Source: Bacteriovoracaceae bacterium UBA6200
GTDB lineage: Bacteria > Bdellovibrionota > Bacteriovoracia > Bacteriovoracales > Bacteriovoracaceae
DNA length: 64,000 nucleotides
Direction of reading: 5' to 3'
Assembly: GCA_002422605.1 (NCBI GenBank)
Contig: DISW01000006.1
Span: forward strand, 6,665 to 70,664
Below, piece after piece: positions 8,288-15,951 of this stretch. Within the stretch, counting starts at the first letter, position 1. Every line of letters begins with the position of its first letter. Below the pieces are notes generated by a model, which saw only the letters and a list, made by a program, of their open reading frames with translations, ran no database searches and was not told the DNA's origin. Made by a program: the position numbers and the translations under genes.

Positions 8288-8938
8288 TTACTTAGGACTA
8301 GGTTTAATCTCTTTAGTCTTCTCCCAACCTCTCATTAAATCCAAAATGATGTTTGAAGAAGCCTTGAAAGCTTCAATCGCTTCAAAATATGCGATATTGG
8401 GAAAATGCCCTTTGCCGGTGAGTGCAATTGAAAATTGGTTTTCCTCAAGGTTTTTTCTATCTTTAATAAACGCTGAATATATATGCTTGTCTGTAAAATG
8501 AACGAAACCAGAAGTTTCTTTATAAAGTTTAGTGATCCAAGGATAAGTAGGGTACAATTTCTCTACTAGGTAACGATCAGTCATACGTTGATTAGACCTA
8601 TCTTTTATTTTCCTTATTTCGTCCCCATTCTGAATTTTTTTGGCCAAGTCATGTGGTTCACTAACCAGCCAAAGTGAATAAAACCGCAAAGCGCAATCAA
8701 GCTGCATGCGCACTAGAGGGGCTGCGCAGATTAAATTTCTATCTCTCAATAAAGTAAAAAATCCCTCAGTTAAGGACACAGCTCTATTGGCCACGCCAAC
8801 CATTACAAGATCAACCCCAAAGAACCGGCCTTCATCAGCATTCAAAGCTTTTATACACATCTCTAAAAGCTCGATCCTTAAAGGTTCATAAGTATTATCA
8901 ATATGCTCATCAAGATTAATAATTACACTACTTGTCAT
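8288..8938 (-). CDS. Helical hypothetical protein (possible DUF5677-like)
   Basis: A mainly helical, soluble protein of about 216 residues with no signal peptide. Segments such as PLVRMQLDCALRFYSLWLV and GFVHFTDKHIYSAF resemble the helical family that includes DUF5677 and related uncharacterised proteins of defence islands, but the match is only by pattern. It converges on the fourth CBASS gene with a 9-base gap. The chosen start is ATG at 8938; TTG at 8947 is an alternative. Function unknown. Confidence 0.65.
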   Translation of the reverse strand: MTSSVIINLDEHIDNTYEPLRIELLEMCIKALNADEGRFFGVDLVMVGVANRAVSLTEGFFTLLRDRNLICAAPLVRMQLDCALRFYSLWLVSEPHDLAKKIQNGDEIRKIKDRSNQRMTDRYLVEKLYPTYPWITKLYKETSGFVHFTDKHIYSAFIKDRKNLEENQFSIALTGKGHFPNIAYFEAIEAFKASSNIILDLMRGWEKTKEIKPSPK

Positions 8939-8976
8939 AGGTAACAAAATATCTGTGATTTAAGTAGATGTCGATA

Positions 8977-9486
8977 TTAAAGGCACTCATATGTGAGTTC
9001 CTTAGAAAATCTTGTATTAACTTTTTCAGTGCCATACTTCGCACGGATTTCATCAATAGAAGAGTTTCCACGATAAAAGCGGGTCTTTTGAGACTGCGGT
9101 CTGAAGTACCAGATGCCTTTTTGCTGACTCCATTGGAATCCAGATGCTTTGAGAACTTCCTTATTGGCCTTTGTCTCTCCTGATACCCAAATCCATGCCC
9201 CACAGATTTCAATAACAAGTGCTGCACAGTGGATAATTGAATTTAGAGCTTCATTCAAAGCTTCACCATAGTTGATTGAAAAATCTAATTCTCCTAGCTT
9301 GATTGGATAGGTCTCTTGGCAAAGAGATTCATAAGCTTCATTAACCGCTTGCATCATGGCCGTTCCGGCAGGGTTAACATCAGGATGGTAGATTTTGCAG
9401 GCCTGGTGATAGGCCTTTTTCACCATTTCTAAAGAGAGTTCTTTTTCGCTGATAGAGAGAATGTTTAGTGCATCAATTGTTTTCAT
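8977..9486 (-). CDS. J-domain protein of the mobile-element type
   Basis: An N-terminal J domain (residues 1-55) contains HPD at 34-36 and the helix pattern of DnaJ, so it should stimulate an Hsp70 ATPase. The rest is not classical DnaJ: no Gly/Phe region and no zinc fingers. Instead residues about 85-130 carry GAWIWVSGETKANK and GFQWSQQKGIWYF, a C-terminal module seen in short DnaJ-like proteins of plasmids, ICEs and prophages. This supports the accessory origin of the region. The start (ATG at 9486) has an AGGAGCT site upstream. The client is unknown. Confidence 0.85.
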   Translation of the reverse strand: MKTIDALNILSISEKELSLEMVKKAYHQACKIYHPDVNPAGTAMMQAVNEAYESLCQETYPIKLGELDFSINYGEALNEALNSIIHCAALVIEICGAWIWVSGETKANKEVLKASGFQWSQQKGIWYFRPQSQKTRFYRGNSSIDEIRAKYGTEKVNTRFSKELTYECL

Positions 9487-9550
9487 CTTATAGCTCCTTT
9501 TGAAATTGCTTTTTCATTTGATAAAGTTTTCAAAGAAGCGAAGATGAGCA

Positions 9551-9609
9551 CATTTCAAGAAGAATCTCGGAGGGGTTCCCTATGGGAGACCGTGATTGTT
9601 CTTGAAATG
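9551..9609. repeat. Perfect 11-base inverted repeat around a structured spacer
   Basis: CATTTCAAGAA at 9551-9561 is matched exactly by TTCTTGAAATG at 9599-9609. The 37-base spacer itself can fold (GGTTCCC-TAT-GGGAGACC, with one bulge). It lies in the 238-base gap between the J-domain gene and the small membrane peptide gene. It could be a structured RNA, a processing site or a recombination site. There is no T-run, so it does not look like a plain terminator. Confidence 0.5.
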
Positions 9610-9724
9610 AAAGTGAACGGAGCGGATGATGTAAAACTGATAATGAAAATAATAGAATTCAAAAGGAAGCGATTAAGAAAATTGACCTTGAGAAATTAAC
9701 CATTATCTCTCAAGGCCAAAATGA

Positions 9725-9859
9725 TTACTGAAAAAGGCTTATGAATCTTAGACTGAGCCAAACCAGAATTAGATAGAGGACAGGTCGCAGGAAAAACCAA
9801 GCGACGCTAATTAAATCCGCAATAATCTTGATAGTGAGATTAAGAAGGATGTTTTTCAT
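9725..9859 (-). CDS. 44-residue hydrophobic membrane peptide
   Basis: A small gene with an excellent ribosome binding site (AGGAGG, 4 bases before ATG) directly after the double-HTH regulator (8-base gap), so likely co-transcribed. The peptide (MKNILLNLTIKIIADLISVAW...) is almost wholly hydrophobic with two possible short membrane helices around a central R and P (FFLRPVLY). It resembles membrane-acting small peptides such as type I toxins or regulatory membrane peptides in composition only. Coupling to a regulator inside a defence island makes it a candidate toxin or signal peptide, which is inference. Confidence 0.7.
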   Translation of the reverse strand: MKNILLNLTIKIIADLISVAWFFLRPVLYLILVWLSLRFISLFQ

Positions 9860-9867
9860 ATTTCCTC

Positions 9868-10479
9868 CTAAAAGCTTTGAAGAAGAGAGCTAACAATTTT
9901 AAGCTTTTCTTCTGGTAGGCGTTTCATTATCTCAAAAGAGGCACTTAAGATTTCATCTCTGATAATTTCCTCACGCATCAGCCGACTAAATTCGCTCATG
10001 GTATGGCCATAAGACTCCACTATATGCTCGATTCGATTTTGATCTAGAGTAATACGACCATTTTCAATATGCCCAATACTAGGACGTGAGTACCCACAAA
10101 TAGATGAGGCTTGATCCTGCGATAAATTCTTCATCTGCCTTAGAATTTTTAAGACCCTCACCTCTTTTGTAATAATCCGTTGGTAACTTCTTCTTTCCTG
10201 ATTGGTTAAGACGGTTTTCTTTTTCTTCTTAAGCCCACAGCCTTTTCCTCGTCTAATTTTTTCAAAGTCCTCTTGCCTTAAATCAAGGGCCTTTAAAATT
10301 GATTGAAGCTTACCTTCATCAATTATGGCCCTCCCCGACTCATATTTCTCAATCGCCTTAGGGCTTAAATTCAGACGACGGGCCAGTTCAATCCGAGTTA
10401 CCTTAAGTTGTTCTCTTGAACGTCTTAGGGCCTTTGCATGAGAGAGATTAATTTTATTTTTAAGAGACATCGCTTGCAT
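9868..10479 (-). CDS. Double XRE/HTH regulator, 203 residues
   Basis: Two Cro/CI-type HTH domains in one chain: the first at about residues 15-70 (TRIELARRLNLSPKAIEKYESGR), the second at about 110-160 (SQDQASSICGYSRPSIGHIENGR), joined by a Lys-rich linker. The second HTH plus the tail MKRLPEEKLKIVSSLLQSF is a paralogue of the 117-residue regulator at 3783-4136, so the same regulator type stands on both flanks of the CBASS operon. The start ATG at 10479 follows AAGGAGG. Upstream lie three TTAGCCAA repeats that could be its operator. It probably forms an operon with the 44-residue membrane peptide. Confidence 0.85.
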   Translation of the reverse strand: MQAMSLKNKINLSHAKALRRSREQLKVTRIELARRLNLSPKAIEKYESGRAIIDEGKLQSILKALDLRQEDFEKIRRGKGCGLKKKKKTVLTNQERRSYQRIITKEVRVLKILRQMKNLSQDQASSICGYSRPSIGHIENGRITLDQNRIEHIVESYGHTMSEFSRLMREEIIRDEILSASFEIMKRLPEEKLKIVSSLLQSF

Positions 10480-10592
10480 GAAATCCTCCTTATGTGCCAG
10501 CGTTCACTCTCCCCTAAAAACTCAAATGGTTATCTATGGATTTGGGCAATTTTTTGAATAAAATTTGCTACGGCAAAAACAGTGCTACGGTG

Positions 10593-10622
10593 TTAGCCAA
10601 AAAGTTAGCCAAAATTAGCCAA
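10593..10622. promoter_or_regulatory. Three direct TTAGCCAA repeats upstream of the double-HTH gene
   Basis: TTAGCCAA occurs at 10593-10600, 10605-10612 and 10615-10622, spaced 12 and 10 bases, close to one helical turn. The site is about 115 bases upstream of the double-HTH start. Helically phased repeats near a regulator gene suggest an operator or iteron. They could also be chance repeats in a decayed gene, since part of the block is also an open frame. Confidence 0.4.
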
Positions 10623-10716
10623 CCAGAGAGACCTCTGGAGACTTTCACCGGAACAAAAAAGGAAGCTGCTTAACGAAGTGATTGAAACTATGAATGATAT
10701 GAATTTGAGTAGTTAG
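10615..10716 (+). pseudogene. Possible C-terminal remnant of a gene next to tRNA-Ala
   Basis: An open frame with no good start reads LANQRDLWRLSPEQKRKLL... and stops at 10716, with protein-like amphipathic helix content (WRLSPEQKRKLLNEVI). It ends just before a strong terminator and the tRNA-Ala gene. It may be the last 34 codons of a lost gene from the island edge. I cannot assign the family. It overlaps the TTAGCCAA repeats. Confidence 0.25.
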
Positions 10717-10724
10717 CCTTGGCA

Positions 10725-10755
10725 TAAAAAAAGCCGACTCATGGTCGGCTTTTTT
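10725..10755 (-). terminator. Bidirectional terminator downstream of tRNA-Ala
   Basis: A6-GCCGAC-TCATG-GTCGGC-T6 forms a stem with T-runs in both directions. It ends tRNA-Ala transcription and also separates the island from the tRNA. Confidence 0.85.
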
Positions 10756-10767
10756 ATCACGGAAATT

Positions 10768-10843
<76 letters not shown>

Positions 10844-10903
10844 AAAACTGATTTGCTAGTGGAGTCTAATTTATTAAAAACTCTTATTTTCGGCAAGAGA
10901 TTT

Positions 10904-11227
10904 TTATCTAATTAAACCCTCAGTCGCGACATTTGTACCCATAATAGAAGCTTCAGCTGTTCCACGGTACGTAATTACTGCCAAACAAAACTTTCCGTCT
11001 TCACCAGCAATAGTATTGTAAGAAGAATATCCTTTGGATGTTTTATCGATCTTAATCTGTATGAAGGTCGGAACAGAGGTAGCACCCTCTACTTTTCCAC
11101 ACAAATCTGCCAGAGGGGCACGCAAGTCTGTTGATGTACGAATAAAATAGAAATCAGTAATTTTAATTGATGTTGCAAAAGCAGATACTGAGGACACTAG
11201 TAGAGCGGCTGCCAAAAATGTTTTCAT
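10904..11227 (-). CDS. Small exported protein, 107 residues
   Basis: I do not recognise the family. A clear signal peptide (MKTFLAAALLVSSVSAFA, cleavage about residue 19) precedes an 88-residue mature part rich in beta-strand pattern, with two cysteines (CGKVEG, FCLAV) that may form a disulfide. The start follows AAAAGGAG. It stands alone between tRNA-Ala and the trypsin-ankyrin gene. Likely periplasmic or secreted. Confidence 0.75.
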   Translation of the reverse strand: MKTFLAAALLVSSVSAFATSIKITDFYFIRTSTDLRAPLADLCGKVEGATSVPTFIQIKIDKTSKGYSSYNTIAGEDGKFCLAVITYRGTAEASIMGTNVATEGLIR

Positions 11228-11304
11228 TATAACTCCTTTTAGAATGAACCTATTATTAATAGGGTTTCAAGGTTAGTAATAATTGGCAATATTATTCTAT
11301 GGCA

Positions 11305-12579
11305 CTAACGCACAGCAAGCTTTGTCTTGAGAATTTCGACTCCATCCAAATTAGCACTCACTCTTGCTACATCTAGTGGCGTTTCGCCTTTATTATTTTT
11401 GAGATCAAGCTTGGCCCCCATTCCCAATAAAATTTCTAAAGATGCGCGGGTCTTATTGCTTAGAGCTTTGGCCAAATGATGCAAGCTTGTATTCCCTTCT
11501 GCATCCTGCAGATTAACATCAGCACCTGCGGCCAGAAGTAGTGATAGAGTTTCAGCATGACCGCCGACTGCGGCCTTCATGAGAGCGGTCTGGCCGTCTT
11601 TTGTATAAAAATCTACCCATGTGTCGAGTGTTAAAACTTTATTAAGAGTATCTATGTCTCCATTTAAGGCGGCTTCATTAAGTGTTTCCTGAAGGCTTAC
11701 TTCAGGAATAACAGTCAGCTTCATCACGTCTTCGCCACGGCAATTATCATTTGCACACTTAACTGAACGAACACATGAATTAGCATTATCGATAGCAAAA
11801 TCTTGTTCACCGCGAACGAGAATCCCTTCAACACGGCCGCTTTTTTCATTGAACACTGCTGAACCGGAATTTCCCTGGAAGGAATCGAGATTGGCCTGGA
11901 AAAAGTGAGGATGGTGGTTACTTCTAACCCAGGCACCGCCAGCAACTTTAGTTGGTAGACCCATAGGAGCACCGATGACTAAGAGTTTTGTGTAATTTTT
12001 GATTTCTTCACCTGAATTAATTTCCAGTGGTTCACGATCCGATACTTTCCTGTCGAGTTGTACAATCGCATAATCGAGATTTATTGACTGACTAAGGGTC
12101 TGAGAGATGACTCTCTTGCAACTATAGATATCACTTTTCTTGATTTTGTTTCCTGCCTTCCCACGGGAATCAGTTTTAAAATCAAAAACCCAACTGTTAT
12201 CAGCGCAGGCAGTATAATCATCCACACAATGGCCAGCAGTAATGATTAAGTCTGGTGCAATAAGAAAGCCACTGCAATGGGCGGGATTGGGTTGATTAAG
12301 AAATCTTTCCCCTTTGCAGGCCTTAAGACCCTGAGAGGTGAGATCTTGGATATAAGCGCCAAGGGTATTTTTTTGAGAGACTTCCGCATATTCTGAATTT
12401 TTTGATGTTAAATTTCGAGAAGACATCATAACGGCCGTTGAGGATGCAAGTTTTTGCTGAAAGGCATTTGAAGAATTGACCTCAATACGATTGTCTTCAC
12501 CATATATCACTCGTGCCTCAAGCGCAGATGAACCAATAAGTACTCCACTTAATACCAACAACTGTGCTTTTGATCTCAT
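11305..12579 (-). CDS. Secreted trypsin-like protease fused to ankyrin repeats
   Basis: Exported S1 serine protease of 424 residues. It has a signal peptide at 1-22 and then the propeptide-like motif VIYGEDNRIEV shared with two paralogues in this window. The catalytic triad is H117 (TAGHC), D169 (DYAIVQLDR) and S238 (GNSGS). Residues 300-424 hold about three ankyrin repeats (DGQTALMKAAVGGHAETL, EGNTSLHHLA, KGETPLDVAR). Ankyrins on a protease suggest binding of specific protein partners or substrates. The start chosen is ATG at 12579 with GGAGG; a TTG four codons earlier is less likely. Trypsin-ankyrin fusion is unusual. Target unknown. Confidence 0.9.
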   Translation of the reverse strand: MRSKAQLLVLSGVLIGSSALEARVIYGEDNRIEVNSSNAFQQKLASSTAVMMSSRNLTSKNSEYAEVSQKNTLGAYIQDLTSQGLKACKGERFLNQPNPAHCSGFLIAPDLIITAGHCVDDYTACADNSWVFDFKTDSRGKAGNKIKKSDIYSCKRVISQTLSQSINLDYAIVQLDRKVSDREPLEINSGEEIKNYTKLLVIGAPMGLPTKVAGGAWVRSNHHPHFFQANLDSFQGNSGSAVFNEKSGRVEGILVRGEQDFAIDNANSCVRSVKCANDNCRGEDVMKLTVIPEVSLQETLNEAALNGDIDTLNKVLTLDTWVDFYTKDGQTALMKAAVGGHAETLSLLLAAGADVNLQDAEGNTSLHHLAKALSNKTRASLEILLGMGAKLDLKNNKGETPLDVARVSANLDGVEILKTKLAVR

Positions 12580-12723
12580 GAACTCCTCCAAAATGAATAT
12601 CTATTTATATCCTCTAAAAGGACCTGTATTCACCAAAACTGACACATTGTGTAATTTATCCACGTTTGACGACTGACTTGTAAAGGTGGAAACTGTAATA
12701 CTGCCAAATTTAAAGGGACAACT

Positions 12724-14094
12724 ATGGGAATTTACGTCAATCGTACACTTAACATGAAACAAATCGCTGCCATCGGTTTTGATATGGATTATACCCTCGT
12801 TCGCTATGATTCTGAGGCTTTTGAGCAGATGACATACAGAGAAATCCAGAAGAAATTAGTGGAAGTTAAAGGCTATCCGGAAGTTATCAAAAATTTGAAA
12901 TTCAAATTTGATCTGGCGATCCGTGGGCTGGTTATTGATAAGCCTTTGGGTAACGTTTTAAAACTCTCCACCTACAGCAAAGTTAAACACGCTTATCACG
13001 GTTTAAAAGAAGTTGATTTCAAAACCCAACAGAAAGTTTATCAGGGACTCGTGATTGATCTCAATGATTCTGATCGCTACTCCATAGTCGATACCACCTT
13101 CTCTGTGTCCTACTGTACTATGTACATGCAAATTGTTGACCTCAAGGACTCACAGCCTGAGCTTGCTCTTCCTGATTATAAAACAATTGAGAATGATATC
13201 CTTGAGGCCCTAGATATCTCGCACCGGGACGGCTCTCTTAAGTCTCAGGTAAAAAAGAATGTGAAGAAGTTTATTGTTCAAGACGAACAAGCTGTTATGG
13301 CCCTTGAACGATTCAAAAAGCACGGAAAGAAACTTTGGGTTATTACCAACTCAGATTATGAATACTCTAAACTTCTTTTAGATTACTCCATTAATCCATT
13401 CTTAAAAAACCATAAGCACTGGTCTGAACTTTTTAATATTGTGGTGACGGCCGCTAACAAGCCTAAGTTTTTCACTGACAAGATGCCACTTCTCCAAGTC
13501 GATCCATCAAATGGGCTAATGAGAAATCATCATGGAAAAATTGAAGATGGTGTCTATCAAGGTGGGAATGCCCAGACGATTCAGAAAAGTTCCGGATTCA
13601 CTGGTGAACAAATTCTTTACTTAGGTGATCATATCTATGGTGATGTTCTTTCTATTAAAAAAACCTGTAACTGGAGAACAGCTCTTGTTATTGAAGAACT
13701 CATTGAAGAAGTAAGTGCCTTAGAAGAAAGTGCTGACCTTTCGGACCAGATCAATACTTTGATGACTGAAAAAATACAATACGAACAAAAGCTCGATGAT
13801 CTTTTTGATAAGGATATAGAGAAAGGCAAAAAACCGGCCAAGGAAAAAATCCAGGAGCATTTTCAAAAGATTGAGAAAGTAGATAAGAAGATTGGGAAAC
13901 TCATTCGCTCCCATTCACAATTCTTCAATCCTTACTGGGGAGAAACGATGCGTGCTGGAGTTGAACCAAGTCGACTTGCAGGACAGATCGAGAAATATGC
14001 CTGTATTTATATGGCCAAGATTGCTGATTTTTCAGAGTACTCTCCAAGGACTTACTACCGTCCTAAGAAGAAGACTCTTCCTCATGAAAGTTAG
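12724..14094 (+). CDS. HAD-superfamily 5'-nucleotidase (IMP/GMP-specific type)
   Basis: A cytosolic nucleotidase of 456 residues in the HAD IG family that includes eukaryotic cN-II. Motif I is GFDMDYTLV with D20/D22; motif II lies in KLWVITNSDYEY and motif III/IV in ILYLGDHIYGDVL. A helical charged insertion (about 340-390) precedes the conserved GxxxRxG-like tail (MRAGVEPSRLAGQIEKYA). It should dephosphorylate purine monophosphates, as in nucleotide salvage. The gene follows AAAGGGA and ends with a 4-base tail overlap with the next, convergent gene. Confidence 0.92.
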   Translation: MGIYVNRTLNMKQIAAIGFDMDYTLVRYDSEAFEQMTYREIQKKLVEVKGYPEVIKNLKFKFDLAIRGLVIDKPLGNVLKLSTYSKVKHAYHGLKEVDFKTQQKVYQGLVIDLNDSDRYSIVDTTFSVSYCTMYMQIVDLKDSQPELALPDYKTIENDILEALDISHRDGSLKSQVKKNVKKFIVQDEQAVMALERFKKHGKKLWVITNSDYEYSKLLLDYSINPFLKNHKHWSELFNIVVTAANKPKFFTDKMPLLQVDPSNGLMRNHHGKIEDGVYQGGNAQTIQKSSGFTGEQILYLGDHIYGDVLSIKKTCNWRTALVIEELIEEVSALEESADLSDQINTLMTEKIQYEQKLDDLFDKDIEKGKKPAKEKIQEHFQKIEKVDKKIGKLIRSHSQFFNPYWGETMRAGVEPSRLAGQIEKYACIYMAKIADFSEYSPRTYYRPKKKTLPHES

Positions 14095-14954
14095 GCCACA
14101 TTAATTTCAAATCTCGCACCTAGAGGCGAAGAATGTGTTTCTTGCATAAGAAGCGCCTTCGCCTCTTTATCAAGACATCGCTTAACTAAGTTTTCCAAAG
14201 TAGCGGCCCTATACAAATTGATAAATTCAACAGCTTCTGGTGTTATGGAGGCGGCCACTTGCTTTAAGTGATATTCCGGGAAATAGCTGGTGATAATTTT
14301 TCCTGTATTTGAATCTACTTTAAGTTGAAAGTCGGATTGAAAAAAGACTTGTTCACGGGCGAATTCTTCTAATAAAGCTTCTAATGAATCAAACTTCCGG
14401 AACTCAATTCCGTAATGATCCCAATAAACATCGTTCTGTCCCAAATTTATGATCTCTTTAATATCTGCAGGAGTATTTCTTCCTTCTTTGATAAGAAATT
14501 TAACCATATCCAGATAAAGTTGAAAGTTAATGAGATTATCAAAGTCGAGAAAAAATTCAGGATCGAGTTCTGTTATCGCCAGGAATTCTTTTACCGTATC
14601 AGGACCAAGTTTCTTTTCCAGATAAGTAAGAAAAGGATAAATTTCCCGCACTTTTTCCGCGCGAAAATGGCGGTAACGTTTTGGTATCTTGAAACCTAAG
14701 GACACTTCTTCATTGTTAAGTTTTACTTTTGAACGACGATCAATCACACCTGTTTCCAAAGTCTCAGGTGGTATCGATGTAAAACGAGCAAAAAGAAACC
14801 ATTGTGGGGCGGAAGGGACTAGAAGATTGTGTTCCATTTTAGAGAGGGCGCTTTGTGAACACCCAATGGCCCGGGCCACGTCGGCCTGATTGAATTTTTT
14901 AAACTTCCTCGCGGCCTTCATTAGGGGCCCGATAGAATAAACTTGCTCATCCAT
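14091..14954 (-). CDS. HTH regulator, TIGR02147-like
   Basis: A 287-residue protein: an XRE-type HTH at residues 10-50 (NQADVARAIGCSQSALSKMEH), then a long helical C-terminal region without a known ligand domain. The layout resembles the TIGR02147 group that is abundant in Bdellovibrio- and Fibrobacter-type bacteria, a judgement by pattern. It lies 20 bases downstream of the aldo/keto reductase in the same direction, so may be co-transcribed. Its target is unknown. Confidence 0.75.
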   Translation of the reverse strand: MDEQVYSIGPLMKAARKFKKFNQADVARAIGCSQSALSKMEHNLLVPSAPQWFLFARFTSIPPETLETGVIDRRSKVKLNNEEVSLGFKIPKRYRHFRAEKVREIYPFLTYLEKKLGPDTVKEFLAITELDPEFFLDFDNLINFQLYLDMVKFLIKEGRNTPADIKEIINLGQNDVYWDHYGIEFRKFDSLEALLEEFAREQVFFQSDFQLKVDSNTGKIITSYFPEYHLKQVAASITPEAVEFINLYRAATLENLVKRCLDKEAKALLMQETHSSPLGARFEINVA

Positions 14955-14974
14955 GAGAATTATTCCTATTTAAG

Positions 14975-15901
14975 TTATTTCCAAAGAACAAGAACCTCCT
15001 CTATTCTCTCTCTCATAAGTTTTTGCTGTAAATTAGACGTAACTTGAACAACGTCACTTTCTTGTTTAAAACCGATTAAGACAGTTGAGAGTCCATAATA
15101 AAATAAATTAAAATGTAAGCAGAAGTCCTGAAGCGAAATATCAAACTTTTCTAGAATGGTTTTTAGCTTCTCAACCCGCTCAACTTTTACCAGAACATCT
15201 TGCTTATTCCACCAAGGCGCCCACGAACGGGCATCACTTTTATCGTATTTCCGTTCCCGATTTACGCGACCAGTGAGGATTCCTTTATCAAAGGTTCCCC
15301 AACTCATGCTGAAGGCCGATTGCCAATCCCCGTTTAATCGGTCGAAGGGTTCTGTATTGAATAGATTCAATTCACTTTGAAGGACGTCAATCTGACAAAC
15401 TTCGCGAGCACGGGCGAGATCTTCCGGAGTCGTATTACAAAGACCTATATGCTTAATCTTCCCGGCTTTCTGGGCCTCTTTTAAAACGGTCAACGGTTCT
15501 TGAATATCAACCTTTTGATCAGGCCAATGAATCATATAGATATCAATGCAATCTCTGTTTAATCTTTTTAAACTTTCATGCAGCATGCGGGAAGTGTTCT
15601 CCGCGGCATTAGTCATATTCACTCGTTTGGTGGCATGCCAATCGACACCAGATTTTGAAATGACCATTGCCTCCTTAGGCATGTATCGCCCAAGACGTTC
15701 TTCAGACAAACCAAAACCATAGATAGGTGCTGAATCAAAAAGAGTAATACCCTCATCCCAGGCCCTTTTAATGAGCTTTTCTGCATGGGCCTCGCTCATC
15801 TCCCCGAATCCATAGCCTCCGCCTTCTCCGCTTAAGGAGGCACCTCCAAAAGTGACGGCCGGGAGGGGTTTAGAGAACTGTGAAAATTCGCGATAAATCA
15901 T
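14975..15901 (-). CDS. Aldo/keto reductase
   Basis: An NADPH-dependent (beta/alpha)8 oxidoreductase of 308 residues. It shows the early GGASLSGEGGG loop, the catalytic region FDSAPIYGFGLSEERLGRYM with D and Y of the AKR tetrad, K in VISKSG and H in IYMIHWPD. The C-terminal cofactor segment (VLIGFKQESDV) is present. The start is ATG at 15901 after GAAGAGG; an upstream in-frame start at 15922 would run into the promoter of the divergent nucleosidase gene. The family reduces aldehydes, quinones or sugars; the substrate is not evident. Confidence 0.9.
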   Translation of the reverse strand: MIYREFSQFSKPLPAVTFGGASLSGEGGGYGFGEMSEAHAEKLIKRAWDEGITLFDSAPIYGFGLSEERLGRYMPKEAMVISKSGVDWHATKRVNMTNAAENTSRMLHESLKRLNRDCIDIYMIHWPDQKVDIQEPLTVLKEAQKAGKIKHIGLCNTTPEDLARAREVCQIDVLQSELNLFNTEPFDRLNGDWQSAFSMSWGTFDKGILTGRVNRERKYDKSDARSWAPWWNKQDVLVKVERVEKLKTILEKFDISLQDFCLHFNLFYYGLSTVLIGFKQESDVVQVTSNLQQKLMRERIEEVLVLWK

Positions 15902-15951
15902 ACAAACCTCTTCAATTGACAAAAACTCGACGCTACTGCAAAGTGCGGGAT

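Noticed and set aside
8928..9227. Overlapping 99-codon ORF on the minus strand
   Set aside because: It is a shifted frame of the J-domain gene without protein-like composition.
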